Assembly: GCF_000024005.1 (NCBI RefSeq)
Contig: NC_013132.1
Location: 4,892,001-4,956,000 of the forward strand
Source of the DNA: Chitinophaga pinensis DSM 2588
Lineage (GTDB): Bacteria; Bacteroidota; Bacteroidia; Chitinophagales; Chitinophagaceae
DNA: 64,000 nt
Direction of reading: 5' to 3'
The translations under genes and the position numbers were made by a program. Each line of letters begins with the position of its first letter. Position 1 is the first letter of the stretch. This document shows, one piece after another, positions 55,066-63,509 of the stretch. A model generated the notes under the pieces. It saw only the letters and a program-made list of their open reading frames with translations, was not told the DNA's origin and made no database searches.

Positions 55066-56679
55066 TTAGTGATTGCTTCTGCCGTTTATTTCCGCTTCTT
55101 CAAGATCTAATAATGCCTCTTGTTTACGGAGCACCTCATCATCATAGAGGTGCTCTTTTTTTAACCTGAATAATTCCTTTCGCTGTAAGGCAATCAGGTG
55201 TTTTTTAACCCCATGGAAACGTTCTATTTCCTGTAGTTCGGTATCATCACATTCCAGTGACGCCAGTTTGGTAGCAGAGAGCGAAATGCCGCTTTGTAAC
55301 TGCTGTTGCAGGTTAGCTATCAGCTCATTTTCTTCGATATCTTTCTGATAAGCGTCTTGTAGCTGCTTGTGGGCGACTTTCATGAGTTGCAGTCTGATGC
55401 CTGTTTCTTGCTCTACTTCCGGCACTATATTGTCAATCTCCTTCACCTTCAGTAAGCGGGTGATCAGCGGCAGGAACAGCCCCTGGATGACCAGTGTGAC
55501 GAAGATGACCACGAAGGTGATGAACAGGATCAGGTTACGATGGGGAAAGTTAGTGCCATTGTCCAGTGCCAGGGGAATGGACAGGGCAGAAGCCAGCGAA
55601 ACTACGCCCCGCATACCGGCCAGTGCGATGACTAAAGGCGCTCTCCAGCCGGGGTGGTTTTCCTTCGTACGGATAGATTTGAAAAGCATACGGGGGATGT
55701 AGGTAGCGGGATACATCCAGAGGATACGAATCAAGATGGCCAATACACTAATGATCACCCCATAGTGGATCGCCTCACCGAGGGAATAGTCTCCGAGTCC
55801 TTCCACAATTTCCGGCAATTCCAGTCCGATCAGGATGAAAACAATTCCATTTAACACAAACGCGACCGTTTTCCAGACGCTGACTGCCTGCATACGGGTG
55901 TTGTAGTTAAATATCTCATGAGAGCGGAAGGAGAGGAATAATCCGCCGCTTACCACGGCCATTACACCGGAGAAATGGAAGGCTTCTGCGCCGATATACA
56001 TAAAATAAGGCGCCATAAAGGTCATGGCCGTTGATATGCTTGGCGTGGTCGGAAACCAGCGGAGAATAGCGTAAAATACATGTCCGATGGCCAGTCCGGT
56101 GAGGATACCCATGATCGTTACCAGGAAGAAATCTGTGGCTGCCTGGTGTATGGAAAAGGTACCGGACACGATAGAGAGTAAAGCGAACCGGAATACGATC
56201 AGGCTCGATGCATCGTTTACCAGACTTTCTCCTTCCAGTATATATAATGCCCGTTTAGGCAGTTTGATATTCTTCAGGACGGCAGTGGCTGCGACCGCAT
56301 CCGGAGGAGAAATAATTCCACCCAGGAGGAAACCCAGGCCCAGTGTAAAGCCAGGTATCATGGCGTTGGATACATAGGCAACGATACACGAAGTGAACAG
56401 TACCAGTCCGAATGCCAGCAGCGAAATAGGCCGTTTCCATTTCCAGAAGTTGTGCCATGACGTATACCAGGCCGCTTCAAATAGAAGCGGCGGCAGGAAT
56501 AAAAGGAACACTAATTCGGGTTCCATTTTAATGCGTGGCACTCCTGGAAGGAATCCGATCACCAACCCTCCGAGCACTAAAAAAATCGGATAGGACACTT
56601 TGAGTCGCTGGCCGAGCATCATCAGCATGAAAACGACAAACAAAAGCGATAAAATCAACAACAGATTTTCGTAAATCAT
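55066..56679 (-). CDS. Na+/H+ antiporter (CPA1 family)
   Basis: This 537-residue protein has about 12 membrane segments (1-400) and a cytoplasmic helical tail. Family features include FLLFLPPLLFEAAW (near 58), GGIISPPDAVAATAVL (near 122) with the Asp of the ion site, and EGESLVNDASSLI (near 150). It exchanges Na+ for protons across the inner membrane. The basic C-terminal region (400-537) may be regulatory. It is convergent with the FecR gene. Confidence 0.93.
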   Translation of the reverse strand: MIYENLLLILSLLFVVFMLMMLGQRLKVSYPIFLVLGGLVIGFLPGVPRIKMEPELVFLLFLPPLLFEAAWYTSWHNFWKWKRPISLLAFGLVLFTSCIVAYVSNAMIPGFTLGLGFLLGGIISPPDAVAATAVLKNIKLPKRALYILEGESLVNDASSLIVFRFALLSIVSGTFSIHQAATDFFLVTIMGILTGLAIGHVFYAILRWFPTTPSISTAMTFMAPYFMYIGAEAFHFSGVMAVVSGGLFLSFRSHEIFNYNTRMQAVSVWKTVAFVLNGIVFILIGLELPEIVEGLGDYSLGEAIHYGVIISVLAILIRILWMYPATYIPRMLFKSIRTKENHPGWRAPLVIALAGMRGVVSLASALSIPLALDNGTNFPHRNLILFITFVVIFVTLVIQGLFLPLITRLLKVKEIDNIVPEVEQETGIRLQLMKVAHKQLQDAYQKDIEENELIANLQQQLQSGISLSATKLASLECDDTELQEIERFHGVKKHLIALQRKELFRLKKEHLYDDEVLRKQEALLDLEEAEINGRSNH

Positions 56680-56722
56680 ATATACCTGGCTTATAAGGGG
56701 AAACGCTTTCCCAGAGCCAAAC

Positions 56723-57385
56723 TTAAGACAATATTTTGTATTGCTGTGTGAGGTTTTTTATGGCATATTTGATCAGCGAATTATGACCTGTCAGGTTTAA
56801 TTTTTTCGAAATGTTGTGTCTGTGATTTTCGACGGTTTTGATACTGATGTTAAGCGATTGTGCGATTTCTTTTGTGCTCATGCCTTCAGCGATCATCTGC
56901 ATGACCCTGAATTCTGTTTTGCTGAGTTTGTGATGGGCTTCCTGTGGTATAGCGGGCACAGAAATAATGGTAGTGTGTTTATCCCTTTGCTGTACATTAA
57001 AAATGGTAAAGCGTGTAAGCCTTGACTTGATACTCATCAGCAATTCTTTGCTTTTGAATGGTCTGGACAGGAAGTCGTCCGCGCCCAGGTTCATGCCCAT
57101 GCGCATATCTTCTTTTCCTTCTTTACCGCTGATAAAGATAAAAGGAATATGTTGCAGGGAGGTATCATTCCGTAGTTCCATCAGGAAGTGAAATCCGCTG
57201 CTACCACGCAGTTTTACGCCACACACAACAATGTCGGGCTGGTACTGGCGGCAGATGTAAATACCTTCTTCAGCAGTGCTGGACGTATGTACGTCATAGT
57301 GATGCAGGGTTAATAACTGTTGAATCTTTCTTATTAAAGCAGCATCTTCTTCAATAACCAGTATTCTATAATTTGACTCTTTCAT
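56723..57385 (-). CDS. LuxR-type response regulator with a degenerate receiver
   Basis: This 220-residue protein has an N-terminal receiver-like domain (1-120) and a LuxR/NarL helix-turn-helix (about 150-215; FRVMQMIAEGMSTKEIAQSLNIS, KTVENHRHNI). At the phosphoacceptor position Asp is replaced by Gly 56 (DIVVCGVKL), and the usual Lys of the KPF motif is Arg 108 (SRPF). The acidic pocket (IEEDA) remains. It probably works without canonical phosphorylation. It is 38 bases upstream of the antiporter gene on the same strand, so it may control that gene; this is inferred. Confidence 0.85.
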   Translation of the reverse strand: MKESNYRILVIEEDAALIRKIQQLLTLHHYDVHTSSTAEEGIYICRQYQPDIVVCGVKLRGSSGFHFLMELRNDTSLQHIPFIFISGKEGKEDMRMGMNLGADDFLSRPFKSKELLMSIKSRLTRFTIFNVQQRDKHTTIISVPAIPQEAHHKLSKTEFRVMQMIAEGMSTKEIAQSLNISIKTVENHRHNISKKLNLTGHNSLIKYAIKNLTQQYKILS

Positions 57386-57933
57386 TGGCTATCTTAATTT
57401 GAGGCAGTTTGTTCGTCCCCGTTAGTCGTGTGTCCCTTATGATTACAGTTTGCCGAATATTCGCACGTAGTTTTTCCATTTAACGCATAACTGCTGCTAA
57501 AATTGGCAGGGGCAAAAAAATCTATCCACATAGTTATAGGTCCCTATAAAGTTTTTATGATCAAACAAGTCGTTTTAATGATCGGTGAACAATTCACTTC
57601 CCGTCGAGCCCGTAGCAATGTAATACCGGCCAGACAGGGTAACGTTTTAAACATGGTTTTTCAAGGAATGGTGGGCATTAACAGCCGGAAACAGCGGGCT
57701 GCACGTAAATATGCGTTAAATATTGGGGCCTTAATAGCCTGGTCCGCTGCACTTTCTGAAAATAAGTGTTTTCACCTAGAAACATGTGTGTCCTTACTCA
57801 TTTTCTATATCAGGTGCCGAAATTTACGAAATCGACCGCAACAATTGTACATCTTTACGTAAGAATTACATAAATCATTTAGCATGAGGAGAGTTTGAAG
57901 TAGAATTTAATATCAATGTGCGCTAAATTTTAT
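57386..57933. other. Stretch without a convincing gene
   Basis: A 119-codon frame at 57503-57862 lacks family resemblance, signal or conserved composition and is not called. TACATCTTTA near 57848 is a weak promoter-like sequence in front of the small ORF at 57934. Confidence 0.4.
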
Positions 57934-58065
57934 ATGATTAATCGAGATATCTCACCTAATTATAATTCTGCCATATCCATATCCATAATAAAGCCACAAA
58001 TGGTTTCGCAACCTGCGTATGCTGATTATGAGAATGTATACCAGACGAATGCGAAGATTTTTTAA
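57934..58065 (+). CDS. Possible 43-residue peptide
   Basis: An ATG-started frame encodes 43 residues with an Ile/Ser-rich first half and a Tyr/Asn/Ala-rich tail ending NVYQTNAKIF. It is followed 32 bases later by a good terminator, and no other gene lies between the divergent LuxR gene and this terminator, suggesting a dedicated short transcript. No ribosome-binding site, leader GG motif or modification enzyme is seen. It could be a small regulatory or RiPP-like peptide, or the transcript could be non-coding. Confidence 0.35.
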   Translation: MINRDISPNYNSAISISIIKPQMVSQPAYADYENVYQTNAKIF

Positions 58066-58095
58066 ACACAGGTTTTCATAGGATAGATAACTAAA

Positions 58096-58131
58096 TTGCC
58101 GCTCATTCCTGAGCGGCATATTTATTTTTAT
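58096..58131 (+). terminator. Terminator after the small ORF
   Basis: GCCGCTCA and TGAGCGGC form a perfect 8-bp stem with a four-base loop followed by T/A-rich sequence. Confidence 0.75.
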
Positions 58132-58221
58132 TATTAATATTTATTAGCTTTAATCCCTACAGGTTTCGCCATTAGCGTGGTATAACCAGCCACTAAATCC
58201 ATACTTAACTATCATAATTCC

Positions 58222-59010
58222 ATGGAACAACAACAGAATTCCAACCGGAGGAGTTTTATCCGGAACGTTTCACTGGGTAGCCTGGCTGCCCTGAGCCTTC
58301 CTCAGATCGTGTCAGCAGCTGTCAATTCCAACGAAAGTGAAAGCCCGGCCCGTGCCAAAAAACTGACATTGAAAAAAGACGCCGTTATCCTCTTCCAGGG
58401 AGACTCCATTACAGATGCAGGACGTAAACGCGATAAAATGGATCCTAATGACCAGGGTGCACTGGGTAATGGCTATGCCTATCTGGCGGCAGCGACTCTG
58501 CTGACTGAATTCCCTGATAAAAACCTGAAAATTTATAACAAGGGTATCAGCGGTAATAAGGTGTACCAGCTGGCAGAAAGATGGGACGCTGATTGTCTGC
58601 AACTGAAGCCGGACGTTCTCAGCATTCTTATCGGTGTAAACGATTACTGGCATACGCTGACCGGTAACTATAGCGGTACCGTAAAGACGTACCGCGAAGA
58701 CTTCATCAAACTGCTGGATCGTACCAAACAGGCACTGCCGGAAGTACAGCTGATCATTGGTGAGCCGTTTGCCGTAAATGGTGTGAAAGCGGTTGATGAT
58801 AAATGGTTCCCTACGTTTAATGAATATCGTGTTGCCGCGAAAGAGATCGCTAACCAGTTTGGAGCTGTGTTTCTGCCTTACCAGACGATCTTCGATAAAG
58901 CGCAGCAACATGCGCCGGGTTCCTACTGGACAGGGGATGGCGTACATCCGGCTATTCCCGGAGCGGGCCTGATGGCGGCCGCCTGGGTGGAGATGGTGAA
59001 GAAAAATTAG
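58222..59010 (+). CDS. SGNH/GDSL-family hydrolase with Tat-type signal
   Basis: This 262-residue secreted esterase-like enzyme has a twin-arginine signal (NRRSFIRNVSLGSLAAL). SGNH blocks are present: Ser in FQGDSITDAG, Gly in GISGNKV, Asn in IGVNDYWH, and the Asp-His pair in GDGVHP. Such enzymes deacetylate or de-esterify carbohydrates. The TAG stop lies in heptamer array HA8. Confidence 0.9.
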   Translation: MEQQQNSNRRSFIRNVSLGSLAALSLPQIVSAAVNSNESESPARAKKLTLKKDAVILFQGDSITDAGRKRDKMDPNDQGALGNGYAYLAAATLLTEFPDKNLKIYNKGISGNKVYQLAERWDADCLQLKPDVLSILIGVNDYWHTLTGNYSGTVKTYREDFIKLLDRTKQALPEVQLIIGEPFAVNGVKAVDDKWFPTFNEYRVAAKEIANQFGAVFLPYQTIFDKAQQHAPGSYWTGDGVHPAIPGAGLMAAAWVEMVKKN

Positions 59011-59322
59011 GAATTAGGAATTAAGAATTAAGAATTGAATGCAGCGAAGATTTGTGATGATGGGAAAGGGAGACAGTTTGCTGACATATTTTATTGATTG
59101 ATTCCAACTTATAAACGAAAGGCGTCTCGCTGATAGCGGACGCCTTTTTCGTTTTGGCTGGTATGTAGTCCAGCTGTCATTGTTAATTGCAACACTGTTC
59201 TTGTCTATTGTATTTAATTCCTAACTAATGGTTCATAATTTCTGACTCCTATTACCAGTTATCGGTTCTTTGCTCTTAACTCTTACCTCTTAACTCCTAA
59301 TTCTTAATTCTTAATTCTTAAT
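59005..59322. repeat. Inverted heptamer-repeat pair HA8
   Basis: The left arm (59005-59037) begins at the SGNH stop codon; the right arm (59291-59322) lies by the RND gene stop, with a partial copy at 59213-59226. After the left arm comes GAATGCAGCGAAGATTTG, shared with HA7 and HA2. The spacer holds the hairpin at 59116-59151. Confidence 0.85.
59116..59151. terminator. Terminator between convergent genes
   Basis: AGGCGTC and GACGCCT form a stem enclosing a small CGCT/AGCG stem, followed by TTTTC. Confidence 0.75.
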
Positions 59323-59328
59323 CTAGGC

Positions 59329-62300
59329 TTATTGGTTAGCTGTTTTAGGTGGCATAAGTTTGTATACCACCGGTGTCACAATCCTCGACAGGAGGGTAGA
59401 ACTGATCAGTCCTCCGATCAATACAATGGCCAAAGGAGCTATCAATGGATTGGTGGAGACTGCTATCGGCATCAGACCACCGATGGCGGTCAGGGATGTG
59501 AGCACAATCGGGAGGAAGCGGATCTCACCCGCTTCTCTGATTGCGTCTTCCAGCGATTTACCTTCTTCTCTCAACTGGTTTGTAAAGTCTACCAGGAGGA
59601 TTGTATTCTTTACCTCAATTCCCGCAAGGGCAATCATACCAATAATTGCTACGAATGACAGGGAATTGCCGGTTACCCATAAAGCAACGGCCGCGCCTAC
59701 TACACCCAGCGGAATAACAGATAATACGATCAGGGTACTTTTGAAAGTTTTAAACTCCAGTACCAGTACCGCTACGAAGAGGAAAATGGTCACTATAATG
59801 ATGCTGAGGAAACCGCCGAATGAATCCTGACGGGCTTCTACCTCGCCACCCATTTCATAGCTGTAACCAGCTGGCAGGTGGATGGAGTTCATCTTTTCGA
59901 TGGTGCTACTGATAACACGGTCTGCCAGGAAACCTTCCTGTAAAGAAGCGGTCACAGATACCACGCGTCTTTTTTCCTGATGATTGATATGCAGGGGGGA
60001 CGCCTCCATTTTCAGACCTGCTACCTGTGACAACGGATAAGGTTTGTCATCCTGGTTGTTTACATAGAGGTTGTTGAAGACTTCCATGGTCGGGCGGCCA
60101 TCTTTATTACGTGTCAGCAGGACGTCGTAATCATTATCGTTCTTGTCGGCATAATGACCGAGGTTAAGTCCTGCAACTGCCAGACGTACCGTACGGTCAA
60201 TATTCACACTTGGAATGCCCAGTAATTGCGCTTTCTCTTTATCGATATCTACACGTATATCTGTTTTCAGCAGTTTTACCGGATTGTTTACATAGATAGC
60301 GCCTGGCACTTTCTGCAGCATGATCTCTACCTGGGCGGCCAGACTGCGGAGGGTATCCAGGTTGTCTCCGAACAAACGTACTTCTACAGGTGCCGGCGCC
60401 GGTGGTCCCTGTTCGAAGTTGATCACTTCTACTTTTGCACCGGGATATGGCGTCCAGCGTTTACGCAGTCTGTCGATCAGTTTCAGCTTTTTATCAGGTG
60501 CGGTGTGTTCGTCCAGCTGTACGAAGATCTGTGCGTAGTCGGTACGTTCGTGTTCCTGTATGACGTTATAGTAAACACGTGGGTTACCTTTACCTACGTT
60601 AGAGGCGAAGTATTGAATCGCTTTTTCATTCTTCAGTTCCTGTTCTACCTGTCTGGCGATACTTTTTGTGTATTCGAGACTGGATTGCGGCGGTGTGGTG
60701 ATGTTGATCAGGAACTGTGGTTTTTCTGAAGCCGGGAAGAGGCTGAAACCTACAATCTGGAAGATAAACATGGATGCGCCAAAGATCAGTACGGTCACGA
60801 CAATAGTGATCACGGGTCTGTTCAGAGCTTTATCCAGTAAGCGGGAGTAACTGCCGTGGATGAGTTTCTTCAGCGTACGCATGAAGATGTTACCATCCGG
60901 GTGACCGGTGTGTTCTGACAGCAATTTGCTGGACAGGAACGGAATGATGGTGAGTGATACGAGCATAGAGGCAAATACGCTCAGGATAACGGCCATGGGT
61001 AAACCACGTATAAAGTCACCAGCGCCTTCCGGGAGGAATACCAGTGGCATAAAGGCAATCATGAGTGCGGCTGTACAACCGACTACGGCCTGTCCGATCT
61101 GTTTGGTAGCTTTTAAGGTAGCTTCCATTTTTGTATGCCCTTCGAGTATCCAGCGTTCGATGTTTTCCACGACTACGATACTATCATCCACAAGCAAACC
61201 GAGGGCTACTACCAGTCCGACGATACTCAACTGATTCAGGTTATACCCGAATACGTTCAGTAATACCACACCGATAGCGAGGGACAGGGGAATAGAGATC
61301 ATCACAATCAATGCAGGACGGAAACCCAGTGGGAGCAATGTAATCGCTACCAGGAGGATTGCAATGATGAAGTCTTTTCCGAGTCCGCCGAGACGTCTGT
61401 TTACCGCATCTGCCTGATCGAAATGCTGTATCATATCGATATTGGAAGGAAGGGTTTTCTTGAAAGCGGTCAGTACGGGTGCGTATAATTTCTTCGTCTG
61501 CGTGATATTTTCGCCTTCTTTCTGTGCAGCTACTACGAAGGCACAACGGCGGCCGTTCAATCTTGTTTCGTATTGTTCATCGGCGAAGCCGTAATAGATA
61601 TTGGAAACGTCTCTCAGGAAGATGTTCTTTCCCTTGCTGTTGAATACAACGGTGTTTTTGATTTCTTCCAGTTGCTGATAACTGCCACTGCTTTTGATGT
61701 TATAGCTACGGTTGCCGGCGTCTACGCTACCGCCGGGGATGTTGGCCATTTCATTCTGGATGCTGGAGATCACTTTATTAACCGGCAATCCGAGTTGGGC
61801 GATCTTTTCCAGGTTCAGTTCTATTTTTACCTGTCTGTTGGGAATACCGTGGATCTCTACGTTCTTCAGCGCTTTTATATTCTCCAGGTCGTCCTGCAGT
61901 TTTTCGGCGTAGTACTGGATTTTGTCTTTGGGAGCAGTTTCCGATACGAGGGCGATCTGCATGATGTTTACATCACTGGGTTGTAAACGTTGTACGTCGA
62001 TATTGATATTATCGGGTAGTTCACCGCGTTTACCATTTACGACGCGCAGTACTTCCTGGTATTTATCGTCTACGTTACTGTTGTATTTATATTCTACGCG
62101 GATAACGGCCAGACCGTCGCCGATATTGGTACGTACACGTTTGATGTTTTCCTGGGAGGAGAGTTCTTTTTCCAGCGGGTCTACCACCAGGTCTTCCATG
62201 TCTTTCGGACTGGTACCAGGGTATACCACCACTACGCTGAATATGGGAGATTTTACCTCCGGATCCTCTGAGCGGGGCATGGATAGGATGGTCGTCAGAC

Positions 62301-62373
62301 CTAATACAATAATCATGATAAAGATGACCAGTGTAAACTGGTAGTTCTTTACCGCGTATGAAGAAATTTTCAT
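59329..62373 (-). CDS. RND efflux transporter permease (HAE family)
   Basis: This 1014-residue inner-membrane pump has the RND 12-helix layout with two large periplasmic loops. The proton-relay acidic pair is in GLVVALGLLVDDSIVVVENIERW (near 385-407). It works with the adaptor and TolC-type channel encoded upstream on the same strand, 40 bases before. It exports drugs or other toxic compounds; the substrate range is unknown. Confidence 0.95.
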   Translation of the reverse strand: MKISSYAVKNYQFTLVIFIMIIVLGLTTILSMPRSEDPEVKSPIFSVVVVYPGTSPKDMEDLVVDPLEKELSSQENIKRVRTNIGDGLAVIRVEYKYNSNVDDKYQEVLRVVNGKRGELPDNINIDVQRLQPSDVNIMQIALVSETAPKDKIQYYAEKLQDDLENIKALKNVEIHGIPNRQVKIELNLEKIAQLGLPVNKVISSIQNEMANIPGGSVDAGNRSYNIKSSGSYQQLEEIKNTVVFNSKGKNIFLRDVSNIYYGFADEQYETRLNGRRCAFVVAAQKEGENITQTKKLYAPVLTAFKKTLPSNIDMIQHFDQADAVNRRLGGLGKDFIIAILLVAITLLPLGFRPALIVMISIPLSLAIGVVLLNVFGYNLNQLSIVGLVVALGLLVDDSIVVVENIERWILEGHTKMEATLKATKQIGQAVVGCTAALMIAFMPLVFLPEGAGDFIRGLPMAVILSVFASMLVSLTIIPFLSSKLLSEHTGHPDGNIFMRTLKKLIHGSYSRLLDKALNRPVITIVVTVLIFGASMFIFQIVGFSLFPASEKPQFLINITTPPQSSLEYTKSIARQVEQELKNEKAIQYFASNVGKGNPRVYYNVIQEHERTDYAQIFVQLDEHTAPDKKLKLIDRLRKRWTPYPGAKVEVINFEQGPPAPAPVEVRLFGDNLDTLRSLAAQVEIMLQKVPGAIYVNNPVKLLKTDIRVDIDKEKAQLLGIPSVNIDRTVRLAVAGLNLGHYADKNDNDYDVLLTRNKDGRPTMEVFNNLYVNNQDDKPYPLSQVAGLKMEASPLHINHQEKRRVVSVTASLQEGFLADRVISSTIEKMNSIHLPAGYSYEMGGEVEARQDSFGGFLSIIIVTIFLFVAVLVLEFKTFKSTLIVLSVIPLGVVGAAVALWVTGNSLSFVAIIGMIALAGIEVKNTILLVDFTNQLREEGKSLEDAIREAGEIRFLPIVLTSLTAIGGLMPIAVSTNPLIAPLAIVLIGGLISSTLLSRIVTPVVYKLMPPKTANQ

Positions 62374-62413
62374 GATTCGGTGAGTTTAAAGGAGTGCGTG
62401 TTCGGGAGCTGCA

Positions 62414-63484
62414 TTATTTAACGTTGATGGAGCTGCCTTCGGTGAGGTAAGCGCTACCGGAAATGATGAGTGCAGCTGCTTGCTGAAGGCCATCGCTGAT
62501 AATTACTTTATCTGCTTCCATGCCCGAGATGGTTACGGGTACTCTATGCACGGTTTTATTATCGTTTGTGATGAAGACAAATCCTTTGTTACCGTCGCCT
62601 TCCAGTAAGGCGTCATAAGGAATGGCCCATGGACCATTGGCGGAGGTGGCGGTTACGGTTACAGGAGTGATGACTGCTTTACCGAACATGCCGAATGCGA
62701 TTGCGGAAGGTTTTTCTCCCGTCAGTTTGATATCTGCAGTAAAGGAACCGCTCTGTGGCTGTATACCTTCAGATTTACGGGATACGCTGCCCTGAAAGGT
62801 TTTGCCGGGAACAGCTTCTACTTCTACATTGGCTCTGTCCTGCATACTGATGGCTGCCCATTCTTTGTTGCTTACGTTTACACGCAGGAGCCAGTTGCCG
62901 GATTGTGCGCCGTTGGTTTCCAGTACGGGAGTACCTGGTTGTACGAGTTGTCCTTCGCTGGCGAGTTTACGGAGTACGTAACCGCTGGCGGTAGCGGTGA
63001 TCTGTGAGTGCGTACGATTGAACTGTGCTGTTTTAACCTGTTCACCGGCTATATCCAGCGCGGTTTTGGCGTTTTGTAGCTGTTCCAGTGTGGCTACACT
63101 ATCCTTGTATAAATTATCTACACGTTTGTAGTCACGTTGTGCTTTTTCGAAGCCCAGTTGTGCCTGTTGCACCTGTGCGTTGATCTCTACCGGATTCAGG
63201 ACAGCGAGTACCTGGCCTTGTTTTACGGCGTCGCCTTCTTTTACCAGGATGCGTTGGATGATACCGCCGGTTTTGAAAGAGAGCAGTACTTCGTCATCTG
63301 TGGTAAACTGTCCGGATACGGAGATGGCGGGATGTGCATTCAGCTGGCCATTGAGCGGCAGCAGTTTTACCGGGATATCGGCGGATTTATTATCGTTTTT
63401 ATTTTCAGCAGCACTGGGCGCTCCGCAGGATATTACCAGGCAGGAAAAAGAGGCCAGCAGTGAGAAGGTGAGCATATTTTTCAT
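62414..63484 (-). CDS. RND efflux periplasmic adaptor (lipoprotein)
   Basis: This 356-residue membrane-fusion protein has a lipobox (VISC near residue 20). The barrel-sandwich (lipoyl) half-motifs are LVKEGDAVKQGQVLAVL (near 78) and ATASGYVLRKLASEGQLVQPG (near 165), with a helical hairpin between them (QAQLGFEKAQRDYKRVDNLY). It bridges the pump and the outer-membrane channel. It lies between the two other genes of the operon. Confidence 0.93.
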   Translation of the reverse strand: MKNMLTFSLLASFSCLVISCGAPSAAENKNDNKSADIPVKLLPLNGQLNAHPAISVSGQFTTDDEVLLSFKTGGIIQRILVKEGDAVKQGQVLAVLNPVEINAQVQQAQLGFEKAQRDYKRVDNLYKDSVATLEQLQNAKTALDIAGEQVKTAQFNRTHSQITATASGYVLRKLASEGQLVQPGTPVLETNGAQSGNWLLRVNVSNKEWAAISMQDRANVEVEAVPGKTFQGSVSRKSEGIQPQSGSFTADIKLTGEKPSAIAFGMFGKAVITPVTVTATSANGPWAIPYDALLEGDGNKGFVFITNDNKTVHRVPVTISGMEADKVIISDGLQQAAALIISGSAYLTEGSSINVK

Positions 63485-63509
63485 GTTGAATATTTTTAAG
63501 GAGGATGTT

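Noticed and set aside
57503..57862. 119-codon plus-strand frame
   Set aside because: Atypical composition, no family resemblance and no terminator or partner gene.
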